Positions 7,460 through 15,962 of a DNA stretch of 64,000 nt are shown in pieces. Position 1 is the stretch's first letter. Each line of letters starts with the position of its first letter. Origin of the DNA: Methanosarcina flavescens (GTDB lineage: Archaea; Halobacteriota; Methanosarcinia; Methanosarcinales; Methanosarcinaceae); NCBI RefSeq assembly GCF_001304615.2, contig NZ_CP032683.1, positions 2,356,001 through 2,420,000 of the forward strand, in the 5' to 3' direction. The notes beneath the pieces were generated by a model. That model saw nothing but the letters and a program-made list of their open reading frames with translations, searched no databases and had not been told where the DNA came from. The position numbers and the translations under genes are program-made.

Positions 7460-8485
7460 ATGGATAATATTCCCAAAGTGTCTGTTGTTGTTTGCTCATA
7501 TTCTCATGAGAGATATTGGGACACTATCGAGACGATAGAGTCGTTAGTCAAGCAATCTTATAAAAATATTGAGATTGTTCTAGTGGTCGATAGAAATCTA
7601 GATTTATTTAAAGCCTTTAATGAATCCGAGTATCTGAGATCATTAGATAATTTGATAATAGGTTTTTCAAATTTGCCTGGTTTATCGAATGCTCGAAATA
7701 AAGGAGTTGAACTCTCCTCTGGGAGTATTATCGCATTTATTGATGATGATGCTATCGCAGATAAAGACTGGATTTCTAATTTAGCAGTTTTTTATAAAGA
7801 TCCAGAGGTTGTCAGCGTGGGAGGCCCTATGAAACCATTATGGATATCGGGTGAAGCTAAATGGATTCCAGAGGAGTTTTACTGGACAATGGGTTGTTCG
7901 TATAAAAGTCAAAAAGACACGATCCATTGTGTGAGGAGTAATTTCGGCTCTAATATGTCGTTTAGAAGTATGGTATTTAGTAAAGTTGGTCTTTTTGATG
8001 ATAAATACGGTCTGATAAATAACAACATGAGAACTGGGGAAGAGACTGAATTTGGTATTAGAATTTTGAATACGTTAAATAATTCAAAGATAATATATAC
8101 TCCAGACGCGGTTGTCTACCACAAAATATTTGAATTCCGTAAATCTTTTTCGTTTTTAGTGAAGCGATGTTTTGGATACGGTCGTGCGATATCAAATATA
8201 GGTAGTCAGAAAAAATTAGTAGATAATCAATTACAGTCGACGGAGACAAATTTTTTAAGTTATCTGATAAAATTTTCTTTCCCTGAAAGATTGAAAAATA
8301 TTATTCGTCTAAGAAGCGTCTGTACTAACATTGCAAATATTGTTGCACTCCTTACTTTTTGTATGGTTGTATTTGGAGGCTTTGCCAGCGGGGAATTAAT
8401 TCAATTGATTAACTCATTTTCAAGAGTTATTTTACATTTTAATGAAAGTTCGCATAATTATTTTGGCAAAGAGAAAACTGATTAA
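7460..8485 (+). CDS. GT2 family glycosyltransferase
   Basis: The 341-residue protein has a GT-A fold start (KVSVVVCSYSHERYWDTI), then GLSNARNKGVELSSG and the metal-binding acidic cluster AFIDDDAIADKDWI. An acceptor-side TGEETEFGIRIL follows. A single hydrophobic segment near residues 290-312 may anchor it to the membrane. It lies 76 nt after the DPM1-like gene, with GAGGAG before the ATG, so the two are probably cotranscribed. It resembles Agl-type N-glycan transferases in general layout; sugar specificity is unknown. Confidence 0.87.
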   Translation: MDNIPKVSVVVCSYSHERYWDTIETIESLVKQSYKNIEIVLVVDRNLDLFKAFNESEYLRSLDNLIIGFSNLPGLSNARNKGVELSSGSIIAFIDDDAIADKDWISNLAVFYKDPEVVSVGGPMKPLWISGEAKWIPEEFYWTMGCSYKSQKDTIHCVRSNFGSNMSFRSMVFSKVGLFDDKYGLINNNMRTGEETEFGIRILNTLNNSKIIYTPDAVVYHKIFEFRKSFSFLVKRCFGYGRAISNIGSQKKLVDNQLQSTETNFLSYLIKFSFPERLKNIIRLRSVCTNIANIVALLTFCMVVFGGFASGELIQLINSFSRVILHFNESSHNYFGKEKTD

Positions 8486-8662
8486 CTTATAATTTACGTA
8501 CCAAATGTATAAAATTAAATATAATAACTCCATTAGTTAAAACTATGCTCTAGAAAATTTAACAGCCTAATGCTAATATTTTTTCAATTCAAGCATCTCA
8601 CACATAATTTTATTTAAATTATAGATAAACACTTTAGTTTTGAAAAAATTTAATATGTTGCG

Positions 8663-10297
8663 GTGGGCATTTTGAACAAGAATTTATTGCGCTCGACTAT
8701 TCTTGCTTTTTCCACTTTTCTATCTGTCCTATGGATATTTTTTATGCACATTAACTGGGACTACATACAAGAGATCAGGCATTCAGACCCTATCTGGCTT
8801 GTTAACGGCGTTTGGCCCTGGATACATATTATAATTATAATGTACGTATTACTTTTCCTTATAATAGTGAAGTACGATCTAAAGGGAAAAATATTCCATC
8901 TTATTTTTATCGCTTATTTAGTATTAGTCATAGATGCAACGCCATATTTTTTGTCTACTTTATATCGTTTCCCAGACACTATTAACGTAGTACACGCGTC
9001 TGTTTTGCTCCCAGAAGTATTATCTGACTCGATTGATTTGTCCTATCCTGAAAGTTTCCCTGGCTCTTACATGTTGTTTCATATAGTTCATTTACTGGCA
9101 GGTATAGATTTATTTGCGTTTTCTCGGTTTATTTTCACACCTTTAGTTTTAATATCCATGTTTGTCTTCTGGTATTTATTAACAGAACATCTTTTTGATT
9201 CAAGAGTTGCCTTTATTTCAACTGTGGTTGCAATTCCAACACAAATTATCGAAATATCACTTACTCCCAATTCTTTAGCTATAATATTAACATTAATTTG
9301 CTTATTCTCATGTGTCTCAGATAAATGGAACACAAAAATTCTATTTTACATAGTTGCGATTGTACTTGTATCAACCCATGCAATACATCCGATTGTATTG
9401 CTAGTGATTCTTGCGTTTTTTTATTCTTATATTCGTATAACCAAGTTAAACATACTGGATATAACTTGGAAAAAAATTTGTTTCGTATTTCTCTCTTGGA
9501 TCACATGGATATTCTCACCATCCTGCGTTATGGGTGCCGGAATAATTGAAACTCTTCATCGTATGCTGTCTTTGGAAAGCAGAAATTGGAGTCATGCCTC
9601 CACGTATACAGTTGGTACTGGAAATCTAGCAGCGGATTATGTATGGATACAAAATCTTACTATGTTTAAATATGAGCTGTATGCACTGGTTTTGGCAGTT
9701 ATAATCGTATGCGATCTTTACTTTATAGGTTTTTATGCCTTCACTACTAACAATATAAATATGTTAAAAGAGCCCAAACTTATTATGAAATATTTTATGC
9801 TGCTACTAGGTGTGATTTTCTCAACCATTACTTTAGGTAATTTGATTTTAGGGGGATCAGATACTCAGAATATTATTAGTCGAACATTAAATTATTCACT
9901 ACTGTTTGTTTCAATATTTATAGCTTCATCATTCAACTCTTTAAATATTCCATCCAAGCCTTTACGTAGAACTATTAAAGGTTTCTTTATTGTTTTTCTA
10001 TTGATCGCCTTTGCAACATATCCATTTTATTCGTACGGCAGAGATTCCTATATCAATTATCCTACGTCTCAGGAAGTCGGATCTAATTTTTTCAGGGATC
10101 ACGCGCCTGATGATAATCTAAATGCAGTTTCATCCTACACTAAAGCGGCATATTTCTATCAAATGATTGAAGGTAGAGATGATGAAGAGAGTAATGTGAG
10201 GAGATCTACTGTGTATGTTAACGGGTGGTATTCTATGAATTATCAGACTGTAGCCAGTCATGATGTTAGTAATGAGGTGACATCAAGTTTTGGATGA
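8663..10297 (+). CDS. Polytopic membrane protein, possible GT-C-type glycosyltransferase
   Basis: The 544-residue protein has about a dozen predicted membrane helices and a hydrophilic C-terminal tail from about residue 465. The loop DATPYFLSTLYRFPDTINVVHAS and a SYPESFPGSYMLFH segment follow the early helices, as in archaeal GT-C-like proteins that use lipid-linked sugars. No oligosaccharyltransferase WWDYG motif is present. The start is GTG 8663 or TTG 8672; GGTGGG overlaps the first and precedes the second. The tail ends abruptly, so C-terminal truncation is possible. Function is inferred from topology and neighbours only. Confidence 0.7.
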   Translation: MGILNKNLLRSTILAFSTFLSVLWIFFMHINWDYIQEIRHSDPIWLVNGVWPWIHIIIIMYVLLFLIIVKYDLKGKIFHLIFIAYLVLVIDATPYFLSTLYRFPDTINVVHASVLLPEVLSDSIDLSYPESFPGSYMLFHIVHLLAGIDLFAFSRFIFTPLVLISMFVFWYLLTEHLFDSRVAFISTVVAIPTQIIEISLTPNSLAIILTLICLFSCVSDKWNTKILFYIVAIVLVSTHAIHPIVLLVILAFFYSYIRITKLNILDITWKKICFVFLSWITWIFSPSCVMGAGIIETLHRMLSLESRNWSHASTYTVGTGNLAADYVWIQNLTMFKYELYALVLAVIIVCDLYFIGFYAFTTNNINMLKEPKLIMKYFMLLLGVIFSTITLGNLILGGSDTQNIISRTLNYSLLFVSIFIASSFNSLNIPSKPLRRTIKGFFIVFLLIAFATYPFYSYGRDSYINYPTSQEVGSNFFRDHAPDDNLNAVSSYTKAAYFYQMIEGRDDEESNVRRSTVYVNGWYSMNYQTVASHDVSNEVTSSFG

Positions 10298-10314
10298 GTT
10301 GTAAACTTTTAATC

Positions 10315-10355
10315 AGTTATTTAAATAAAAGTTTTAATCAGCTATTTAAATAACT
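10315..10355 (+). terminator. Hairpin downstream of the 544-residue membrane protein gene; spacer to 10951
   Basis: AGTTATTTAAATA (10315-10327) pairs with TATTTAAATAACT (10343-10355), followed by TTTTAAAATTTTT. The two arms are also near-direct repeats of CTTTTAATCAG-TATTTAAATAA. It is likely a terminator. The rest of the spacer to 10951 is AT-rich and shows a small AAAACTCA-ACTC-TGAGTTTT hairpin at 10638-10657 and TTAATCGATT at 10596, but no gene. Confidence 0.5.
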
Positions 10356-10951
10356 TTTAAAATTTTTACCAGAGAGTTAATCCAAAAAGTATTATATTTC
10401 AATTCATTATCATTTGAGTAATGATAAAACTGAAAATAGAGCACATCTATGAAATTTTCTCAAGATTTCTGGATAATATAGAGTTTTATTATCATTGCCA
10501 GAAGAGTGGATCGACAAACATAGAAAGATAAGCTAATCTAAAACCAATTTATTTCCATAACAATAAAGTTCTCGAAATTTCCCCTAATTAGAAAATTAAT
10601 CGATTATCCCAAATTCGAGATTTAAAACTTGAGACTTAAAACTCAACTCTGAGTTTTGGGATGTCTTCAATGTTAGTCTCAGATAGACTCATAGAGGATA
10701 AATTCTTGTTGATATTCAGAAGTTCCTTATACCGGGAAAGAAAAATGAGAACTAACTTATATGCTCTACTTTGCATGTTTATGGATAAGCTTTGGAATAG
10801 TGGGACATTTTAGGTAGGATCTAAGATTTAGGTTGAGATAGAAAGTAAAAGTAAAAAGGTTAGGTAAAAGGTGCTTTGAGTGAACTCATCCATTTTTAAT
10901 TATTGTTGGCTCGTTATTAATTTCGTCTATAGTAAAGTATTACATGAGAGA

Positions 10952-12169
10952 ATGAGTGATGAGGCCACCCACTTTCTTAAAAATTTATCATATGTAGGAT
11001 TTGGAACATTAATTGGAATGGTTTTTTTATTTACTTTTAACGTGCTTGTTGGCAGACTTCTTGGTCCATTAGAATATGGAAAGTTCAGTCTAATTCAATC
11101 TATCTCAATGTTTTTGTATATTCCAATGCTTATGGGTTATCATAATGCAATGGTAAAATACAACGCTGAAGTAGAAAACTATGATAGACAGAAAACTGTG
11201 ATCTCAACAACTTATATTTTAGTAATCATTTTTACAATAGTATTTGTGTTTATATATTTAATTACTCCGCAAAAAGTATTAGAATATTTTTCTGTGCCTA
11301 GCGAAATGTTCCATCTATCTATTGTTTTTGCTGTACTGTATGTAATTTATACTCTTCTAATAAGTACATTGAATGGATTACATAAGATGAAAATCTTTGC
11401 AATGGTTGCCCCAATCCATAGTTCAATACTGCTATTTACATTATTATGCGTAGTTTATACAAACGCACTAACATATAAATCTGCAATATTTTCAATGTTT
11501 GTTGCATATCTAATAACAAGTAGCTTTATGTTGATTTATATTAGCAGGTATCTCGTACCTATATTTGATACCTCTTGGGCAAACACATTGACAAAATTTG
11601 CCATATACTCAATAATTGGAAGCCTAATATTTATATTATATACTAATATAAATCAAATATTTATCAATATGTATATGAATACTGAAGCCCTGGGGATATA
11701 CAATGCCTACAGTTTTGCTTCGATAAATACTGCAGCCATATTTTTTAATATTTTTAATAGTGTATTTTTTCCAACTGCATCAAAATGTAATGATATGACT
11801 ATCATTTTAAAAAGAATTAATAAGATTACACCCTATTTAATTGGATTTGGAATTCCTATTATGGTTTTTATCCAATTTGTTATTTTAAATATATATGGCA
11901 GTTCATATACCATAGATATTCTATTAATGATTTCATTTGCTATTTTTAGTATTTTGATCGTTTATTATGGAATATATAATTGGACTTTCTGCTCAAGAGG
12001 TATAAATGGTGTTAAATCAGTAAATAAATCCTCAATCCTGATAGCAATCATCAATATAATTTTGGCTATGTATCTTATACCACGTATGGGAATAATTGGA
12101 GCCCCAATATCAACTGCTATTGCGTTAATTATAGGAATATATTTTTTATTAAACAAAGGAAAATTTTAA
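10952..12169 (+). CDS. Wzx-type lipid-linked oligosaccharide flippase
   Basis: The 405-residue protein has an evenly spread set of about a dozen hydrophobic helices. It has the polysaccharide-synthase start ATHFLKNLSYVGFGTLIGMV followed by GRLLGPLEYGKFSLIQS. The MATE/MOP flippase family moves undecaprenyl- or dolichyl-linked glycans across the membrane. I choose ATG 10952 over GTG 10880, because the extra 24 residues are not part of the family pattern and GAGAG precedes 10952. It is the first of two flippases in the window. Its gene is very AT-rich. Confidence 0.85.
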   Translation: MSDEATHFLKNLSYVGFGTLIGMVFLFTFNVLVGRLLGPLEYGKFSLIQSISMFLYIPMLMGYHNAMVKYNAEVENYDRQKTVISTTYILVIIFTIVFVFIYLITPQKVLEYFSVPSEMFHLSIVFAVLYVIYTLLISTLNGLHKMKIFAMVAPIHSSILLFTLLCVVYTNALTYKSAIFSMFVAYLITSSFMLIYISRYLVPIFDTSWANTLTKFAIYSIIGSLIFILYTNINQIFINMYMNTEALGIYNAYSFASINTAAIFFNIFNSVFFPTASKCNDMTIILKRINKITPYLIGFGIPIMVFIQFVILNIYGSSYTIDILLMISFAIFSILIVYYGIYNWTFCSRGINGVKSVNKSSILIAIINIILAMYLIPRMGIIGAPISTAIALIIGIYFLLNKGKF

Positions 12170-12492
12170 ACTATGATAAAATCGAATCCCGTGCTTGAAT
12201 AATCAATAAAAATCTGTAAAGAGTATGCATTCCATTATGAAAATCTAAACAAACTATGTTTATATCAGTATATCGATAGGAGTGATACTTCCATAGTTAA
12301 GTTCTATTTAGCAAGTAATTTCCCATGCTGAAACAGCTTTATCAGACCAATATAAAAATTAATTAACTGAATAATTGAGCAAGGAAAAAAATTAAAGATC
12401 TATTGCAAAATATTGTCTGAGTTTTTCATATATGTACTATGTATAAAAATAAATTAATCGATTTCTAATGTGCATTAAAAAGAAGTGAAGTT
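12170..12492. other. AT-rich spacer with candidate promoter
   Basis: No gene is seen. TGTATAAAAATAAA near 12440 could be a TATA box for the GT4 gene that starts at 12493, and a TTAATCGATT sits at 12454-12463. Confidence 0.4.
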
Positions 12493-13584
12493 ATGAAATT
12501 AATATATTTTTATCCTAAAACAGACAATGCACCTGCAAATTTAGCACGTGAGTTATACTCAGCTATTAAAATTCAAAAAGATTTAGATTTATGTATCAGT
12601 CTTTATCCTTGCAACGATCTATATCCAATGGGATCATGCAGCTTAATTGATTTACTTTTTCATTCTAATGATTTTATTGGTGTTCATATGACTACAAGTC
12701 CTTTTTTTGCTCCAATAAAACGATTTTTATTGCATCTAATAGCTGTATTAAAAGGAACACCTATTATTTTAAATTATCATGGTGATATTCGAATAGAAAC
12801 TATGAATCAGCTTAAAAATAAAAACTGGGTCAACTTCCTTAAATATATTCCAAGCTATCTTTTTGTTTCCCGATTCCTGAAAAATGCAGAAAAGGTAATT
12901 GTAAATTCATATAATATGAAATCTCTTGTTGAGAGAAAATATAATGTATCAAATGTTTGCGTTATACCCAATGCAATAGATGATTTTTGGTTTTCTAAAA
13001 GCAAATCAAAAATACATCTGGAAGGTTGTCCTTCTATTTTCTATCATGGCAGACTTTCTTATGAAAAAGGGGTTGATCTTCTTATTAAAGGTCTTGCAAA
13101 GAGTAAAAGATCAGATGCAATTTTATATATTTCAGGCATTGGTGATCAATTAGATTACTTGAAGTCTATTGCTGCAGAAGAAGGAATTAGTGATAACGTA
13201 AAGTTTTTAGGTAAAACTACAAACGATGAACTGAAGATGTATCTATCAAGTGTTGATCTGGCAATATATCCTTCTAGATATGAACCTTTTTCCCTTGCTA
13301 TTTTAGAGGCTTTTGCTACACTAAACGGTATTGTATTCTATTCTAATAAGGCAGGGATAAATGACTTTGTAAATAATATGAATTTTGAGCTGAAATCTTT
13401 TGAACCCACTGTTGACGAAATTGCGAATATTATTCGGAGTCACTATTCTGCCGAAGAAGTGGATCACATTGTATCAATGCAAAAGAAATTTGCAAAATTT
13501 TTTACATGGGATTCAGTTTCTACTCAATATCTTCAAATATACAATGAGTTGAAAATGAAGTATGAAATTGCAAAAAGAGCATGA
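12493..13584 (+). CDS. GT4 family glycosyltransferase
   Basis: The 363-residue GT-B enzyme has an N-terminal domain without a clear donor motif. The C-terminal half has YHGRLSYEKGVDLLIKGL, typical of the GT4 donor-site entry. The EX7E pair lies in SRYEPFSLAILEAFAT, where the two glutamates bind the nucleotide sugar. It probably adds a hexose to a lipid-linked or surface glycan in the cytoplasm. It stands alone between two wide spacers, downstream of the flippase. The ATG follows AAGAAGTGAAG. Confidence 0.87.
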   Translation: MKLIYFYPKTDNAPANLARELYSAIKIQKDLDLCISLYPCNDLYPMGSCSLIDLLFHSNDFIGVHMTTSPFFAPIKRFLLHLIAVLKGTPIILNYHGDIRIETMNQLKNKNWVNFLKYIPSYLFVSRFLKNAEKVIVNSYNMKSLVERKYNVSNVCVIPNAIDDFWFSKSKSKIHLEGCPSIFYHGRLSYEKGVDLLIKGLAKSKRSDAILYISGIGDQLDYLKSIAAEEGISDNVKFLGKTTNDELKMYLSSVDLAIYPSRYEPFSLAILEAFATLNGIVFYSNKAGINDFVNNMNFELKSFEPTVDEIANIIRSHYSAEEVDHIVSMQKKFAKFFTWDSVSTQYLQIYNELKMKYEIAKRA

Positions 13585-14063
13585 TCTGCTGCAACAGGGA
13601 ATAAAATCGGGAATATGTAAATATTATACATTTAATTGTTAATGATATGAGATCTTAATTTGCCAAACAAAGCCTAATTCGGTTTACTTATTTTCAAGTT
13701 ATAACTACCAGTTTTATATTAAACTTTTATTTGATATCTAAATGAGGCATACTACAATATCCTGCAAATAGTCTCCATTTAATTCAGTAATTAATTTCAT
13801 TCTAAAACTAATTTTGTTTATTATATGATAAAAATCATAACTAATTTTTCATACCAGTTAGTCAATTGATTATTTAAAATTCATGGCTTAAAGACCTAAT
13901 TCTACATTTTAGAGTCCTCAGTATTAGTTTTTGGCTAACAATCCAAAAAAAATAATACAGATACAATTAAATATTTTGGAATCTGTTTATTCTGTATGAA
14001 AAATATTCAAAACTGTCGATTTTAAACAGTTACGAATATTTTAATTCATAAGGGGGGTTTAGT
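13585..14063. other. AT-rich spacer, nothing recognised
   Basis: About 480 bp with no convincing open frame. A purine-rich GGGGGG ribosome site at 14052-14057 near its end belongs to the next gene. Confidence 0.5.
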
Positions 14064-14084
14064 ATAAATTGTACTAGGATACTT

Positions 14085-15308
14085 TTGTTTTTCCTTACAT
14101 TGTGTTTGTTGACGCCATTAACAGTGAGCGCTCAAACGTTTCCTGTTAATAACAATCTGGACTGGTGTGGGATTACTTGGTATGTACCTGCAGCAAACTC
14201 AAACACATGGGTAGATGACCAGAACAATCTGCACATGAGATTAGAAAAGATCAATGGCAGATGGTGTGGTGCTATTCTTGAAAGCCGTAATACCGTTAAA
14301 TATGGAAAATTTACATGGGTTATTAGCTCTTCTTCCTTAAATTTGGAGAGAAATACAACTATTGGTTTATTTATATATCACGATGATAGAAACGAGCTTG
14401 ACATAGAGATAAACCAATGGCCTGGGACTGACCAACATTTATACTTCGTGAATCAACCTGGATCAGTTGAGGATCATCCTGAAAACATTTCTTATGGTGT
14501 TTTCTCGTCTAATCCTCATCTGAATGATAAAAACATAGCATATTCGATAGAGTGGACTCCTGATTATGTGTACTATTCTGCCACTGCAGAAGATGGAACC
14601 ATAATTCTAGACTGGACTTATTCAGATCCTGAAGGTATCCCAGCAATAAACTCTACCATCTGTATGTGTCTGTTACCCCTGGCAGGAAGTTATTATCCTG
14701 CAAGTGGGAATGCAGCAGAGATAGTATTGAGTAGTTTTACCTATACTCCATATGATCCTTCCTGGAAAGAGCCTAAACAAAAACCCGTAGCTTCGTTTTC
14801 GGCATCTCCAGTCTCAGGAAGTGTACCTTTGAAAGTTGCTTTTACTGATAAAAGTACAGGGACTCCAACCTCCTGGAACTGGAATTTTGGAGATGGGACA
14901 AGTTCAACCGAGAAAAATCCAATGCATACATATTCGAAAGCAGGAACTTACACAGTAACGCTTACAGCAACCAATGCTGCAGGCAGTAATACGGCAACGA
15001 AATCAAATTACATAACAGTAGCAGGAACAGCCGTGGAAAAACCAGTTATAAACTGCTGGGGCTCACCAAGGATGGGAACTGCGCCTCTGACTGTGTACTT
15101 TAAAGACCGTAGCACAGGTTCGCCTACTTCATGGTACTGGGATTTTGGGGATGGAGCTTACTCAACACTCCAGAATCCGAAACACACATATTCAACACCA
15201 GGAAAGTATACGGTAAAGTTGACAGTAACCAATGAAGCAGGTAGCACTTCAACAACGAAATACCACTATATAGTGTCAAAGGCACCAAAGGTCTGTAAAG
15301 CCAGTTAA
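14085..15308 (+). CDS. Secreted GH16-type beta-glucanase-like protein with two PKD domains
   Basis: A signal peptide (FFLTLCLLTPLTVSAQT) is followed by a GH16-like domain, about residues 20-225. The catalytic E-x-D-x-E motif is NELDIEINQW (E104, D106, E108). Two PKD domains follow, about 231-315 and 320-400, each with a FGDG core and a T-Y/T-V-x-L strand. GH16 enzymes cut beta-1,3/1,4-glucans, galactans or related polymers outside the cell. The TTG at 14085 is the first standard start. The strong GGGGGG site at 14052-14057 instead points to ATA at 14064, in frame and giving INCTRIL in front. The gene is a paralogue of 18483-19340. Confidence 0.85.
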   Translation: MFFLTLCLLTPLTVSAQTFPVNNNLDWCGITWYVPAANSNTWVDDQNNLHMRLEKINGRWCGAILESRNTVKYGKFTWVISSSSLNLERNTTIGLFIYHDDRNELDIEINQWPGTDQHLYFVNQPGSVEDHPENISYGVFSSNPHLNDKNIAYSIEWTPDYVYYSATAEDGTIILDWTYSDPEGIPAINSTICMCLLPLAGSYYPASGNAAEIVLSSFTYTPYDPSWKEPKQKPVASFSASPVSGSVPLKVAFTDKSTGTPTSWNWNFGDGTSSTEKNPMHTYSKAGTYTVTLTATNAAGSNTATKSNYITVAGTAVEKPVINCWGSPRMGTAPLTVYFKDRSTGSPTSWYWDFGDGAYSTLQNPKHTYSTPGKYTVKLTVTNEAGSTSTTKYHYIVSKAPKVCKAS

Positions 15309-15391
15309 AGGGAGAAAATAGCAACAAAAGTGAAAATAAGAAAAAATCGGAAAGACAGGAATCAATGAAAAATATCTCAGGATTTATTCAT

Positions 15392-15415
15392 TTGCCTGCT
15401 TTGCAGGCAATTTTT
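15392..15415 (+). terminator. Hairpin terminator after the GH16 gene; spacer to 15962
   Basis: TTGCCTGC (15392-15399), a TTT loop and GCAGGCAA (15403-15410) form a perfect 8-bp stem followed by TTTTT, the form of an intrinsic terminator. The rest of the spacer to 15962 holds only the small minus-strand coding relic listed next. Confidence 0.7.
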
Positions 15416-15522
15416 AACTTTCCCAATTTTTAAACGAAGGATTTTATTTTTAAAAATCAATTAACAGCATTTCTTGTAGTATTCTATTTTGTTTTAAAAC
15501 CTGTACTCTTTGTTTCTATTCT

Positions 15523-15648
15523 TTACATATCAAACCTTAGAAAACTCTTGCTACCATCATAATATTGCCCTCTGGAAACCATATCTCCTTGCCTGACAGC
15601 TTTCCATCCCACATAAACGTTCAATACTTTATAATAATCTTCAATTTT
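15523..15648 (-). pseudogene. Short relic of an unidentified coding sequence
   Basis: The minus strand reads 41 codons without a start codon between TAG at 15649-15651 and TAA at 15523-15525. Content looks protein-like (VYVGWKAVRQGDMVSRGQYY, then DGSKSFLRFDM). Its composition is less AT-rich than the spacer around it. I do not recognise the parent family, and chance is not excluded. Confidence 0.3.
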
Positions 15649-15962
15649 CTATTGTATTGACAGCAGAAGAATTTCTTGGATTTATATTTTAAATTTAGTA
15701 AAGTCATTTTTATAAAATCTCATAGAGAATTTATGATTGAAATTGAGGAAAAAAGATGAGAAGATATTTAATTTTGACGAATAAATAATTAAACTTATTA
15801 GGGTGATGGGAGAAAGTACAATAAAATTATTTATGAGGAAAAATAGTTCGGAAAGTGAAATTAATTTAAGAAAGCTTAAGTAATCTATCATAATAATTGT
15901 TTTAAGAAGGGCTTCTAGAAATATAAAAGAAAAGTAGTATCACTTTATAAAGGGAAAGAGAC

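Noticed and set aside
10315-10355. attachment site or mobile-element end
   Set aside because: There is no integrase nearby; the hairpin followed by T's is better explained as a terminator.
15682-15891. Minus-strand 69-codon frame
   Set aside because: Ile/Leu/Phe/Asn-rich translation of AT-rich spacer, no ribosome site.
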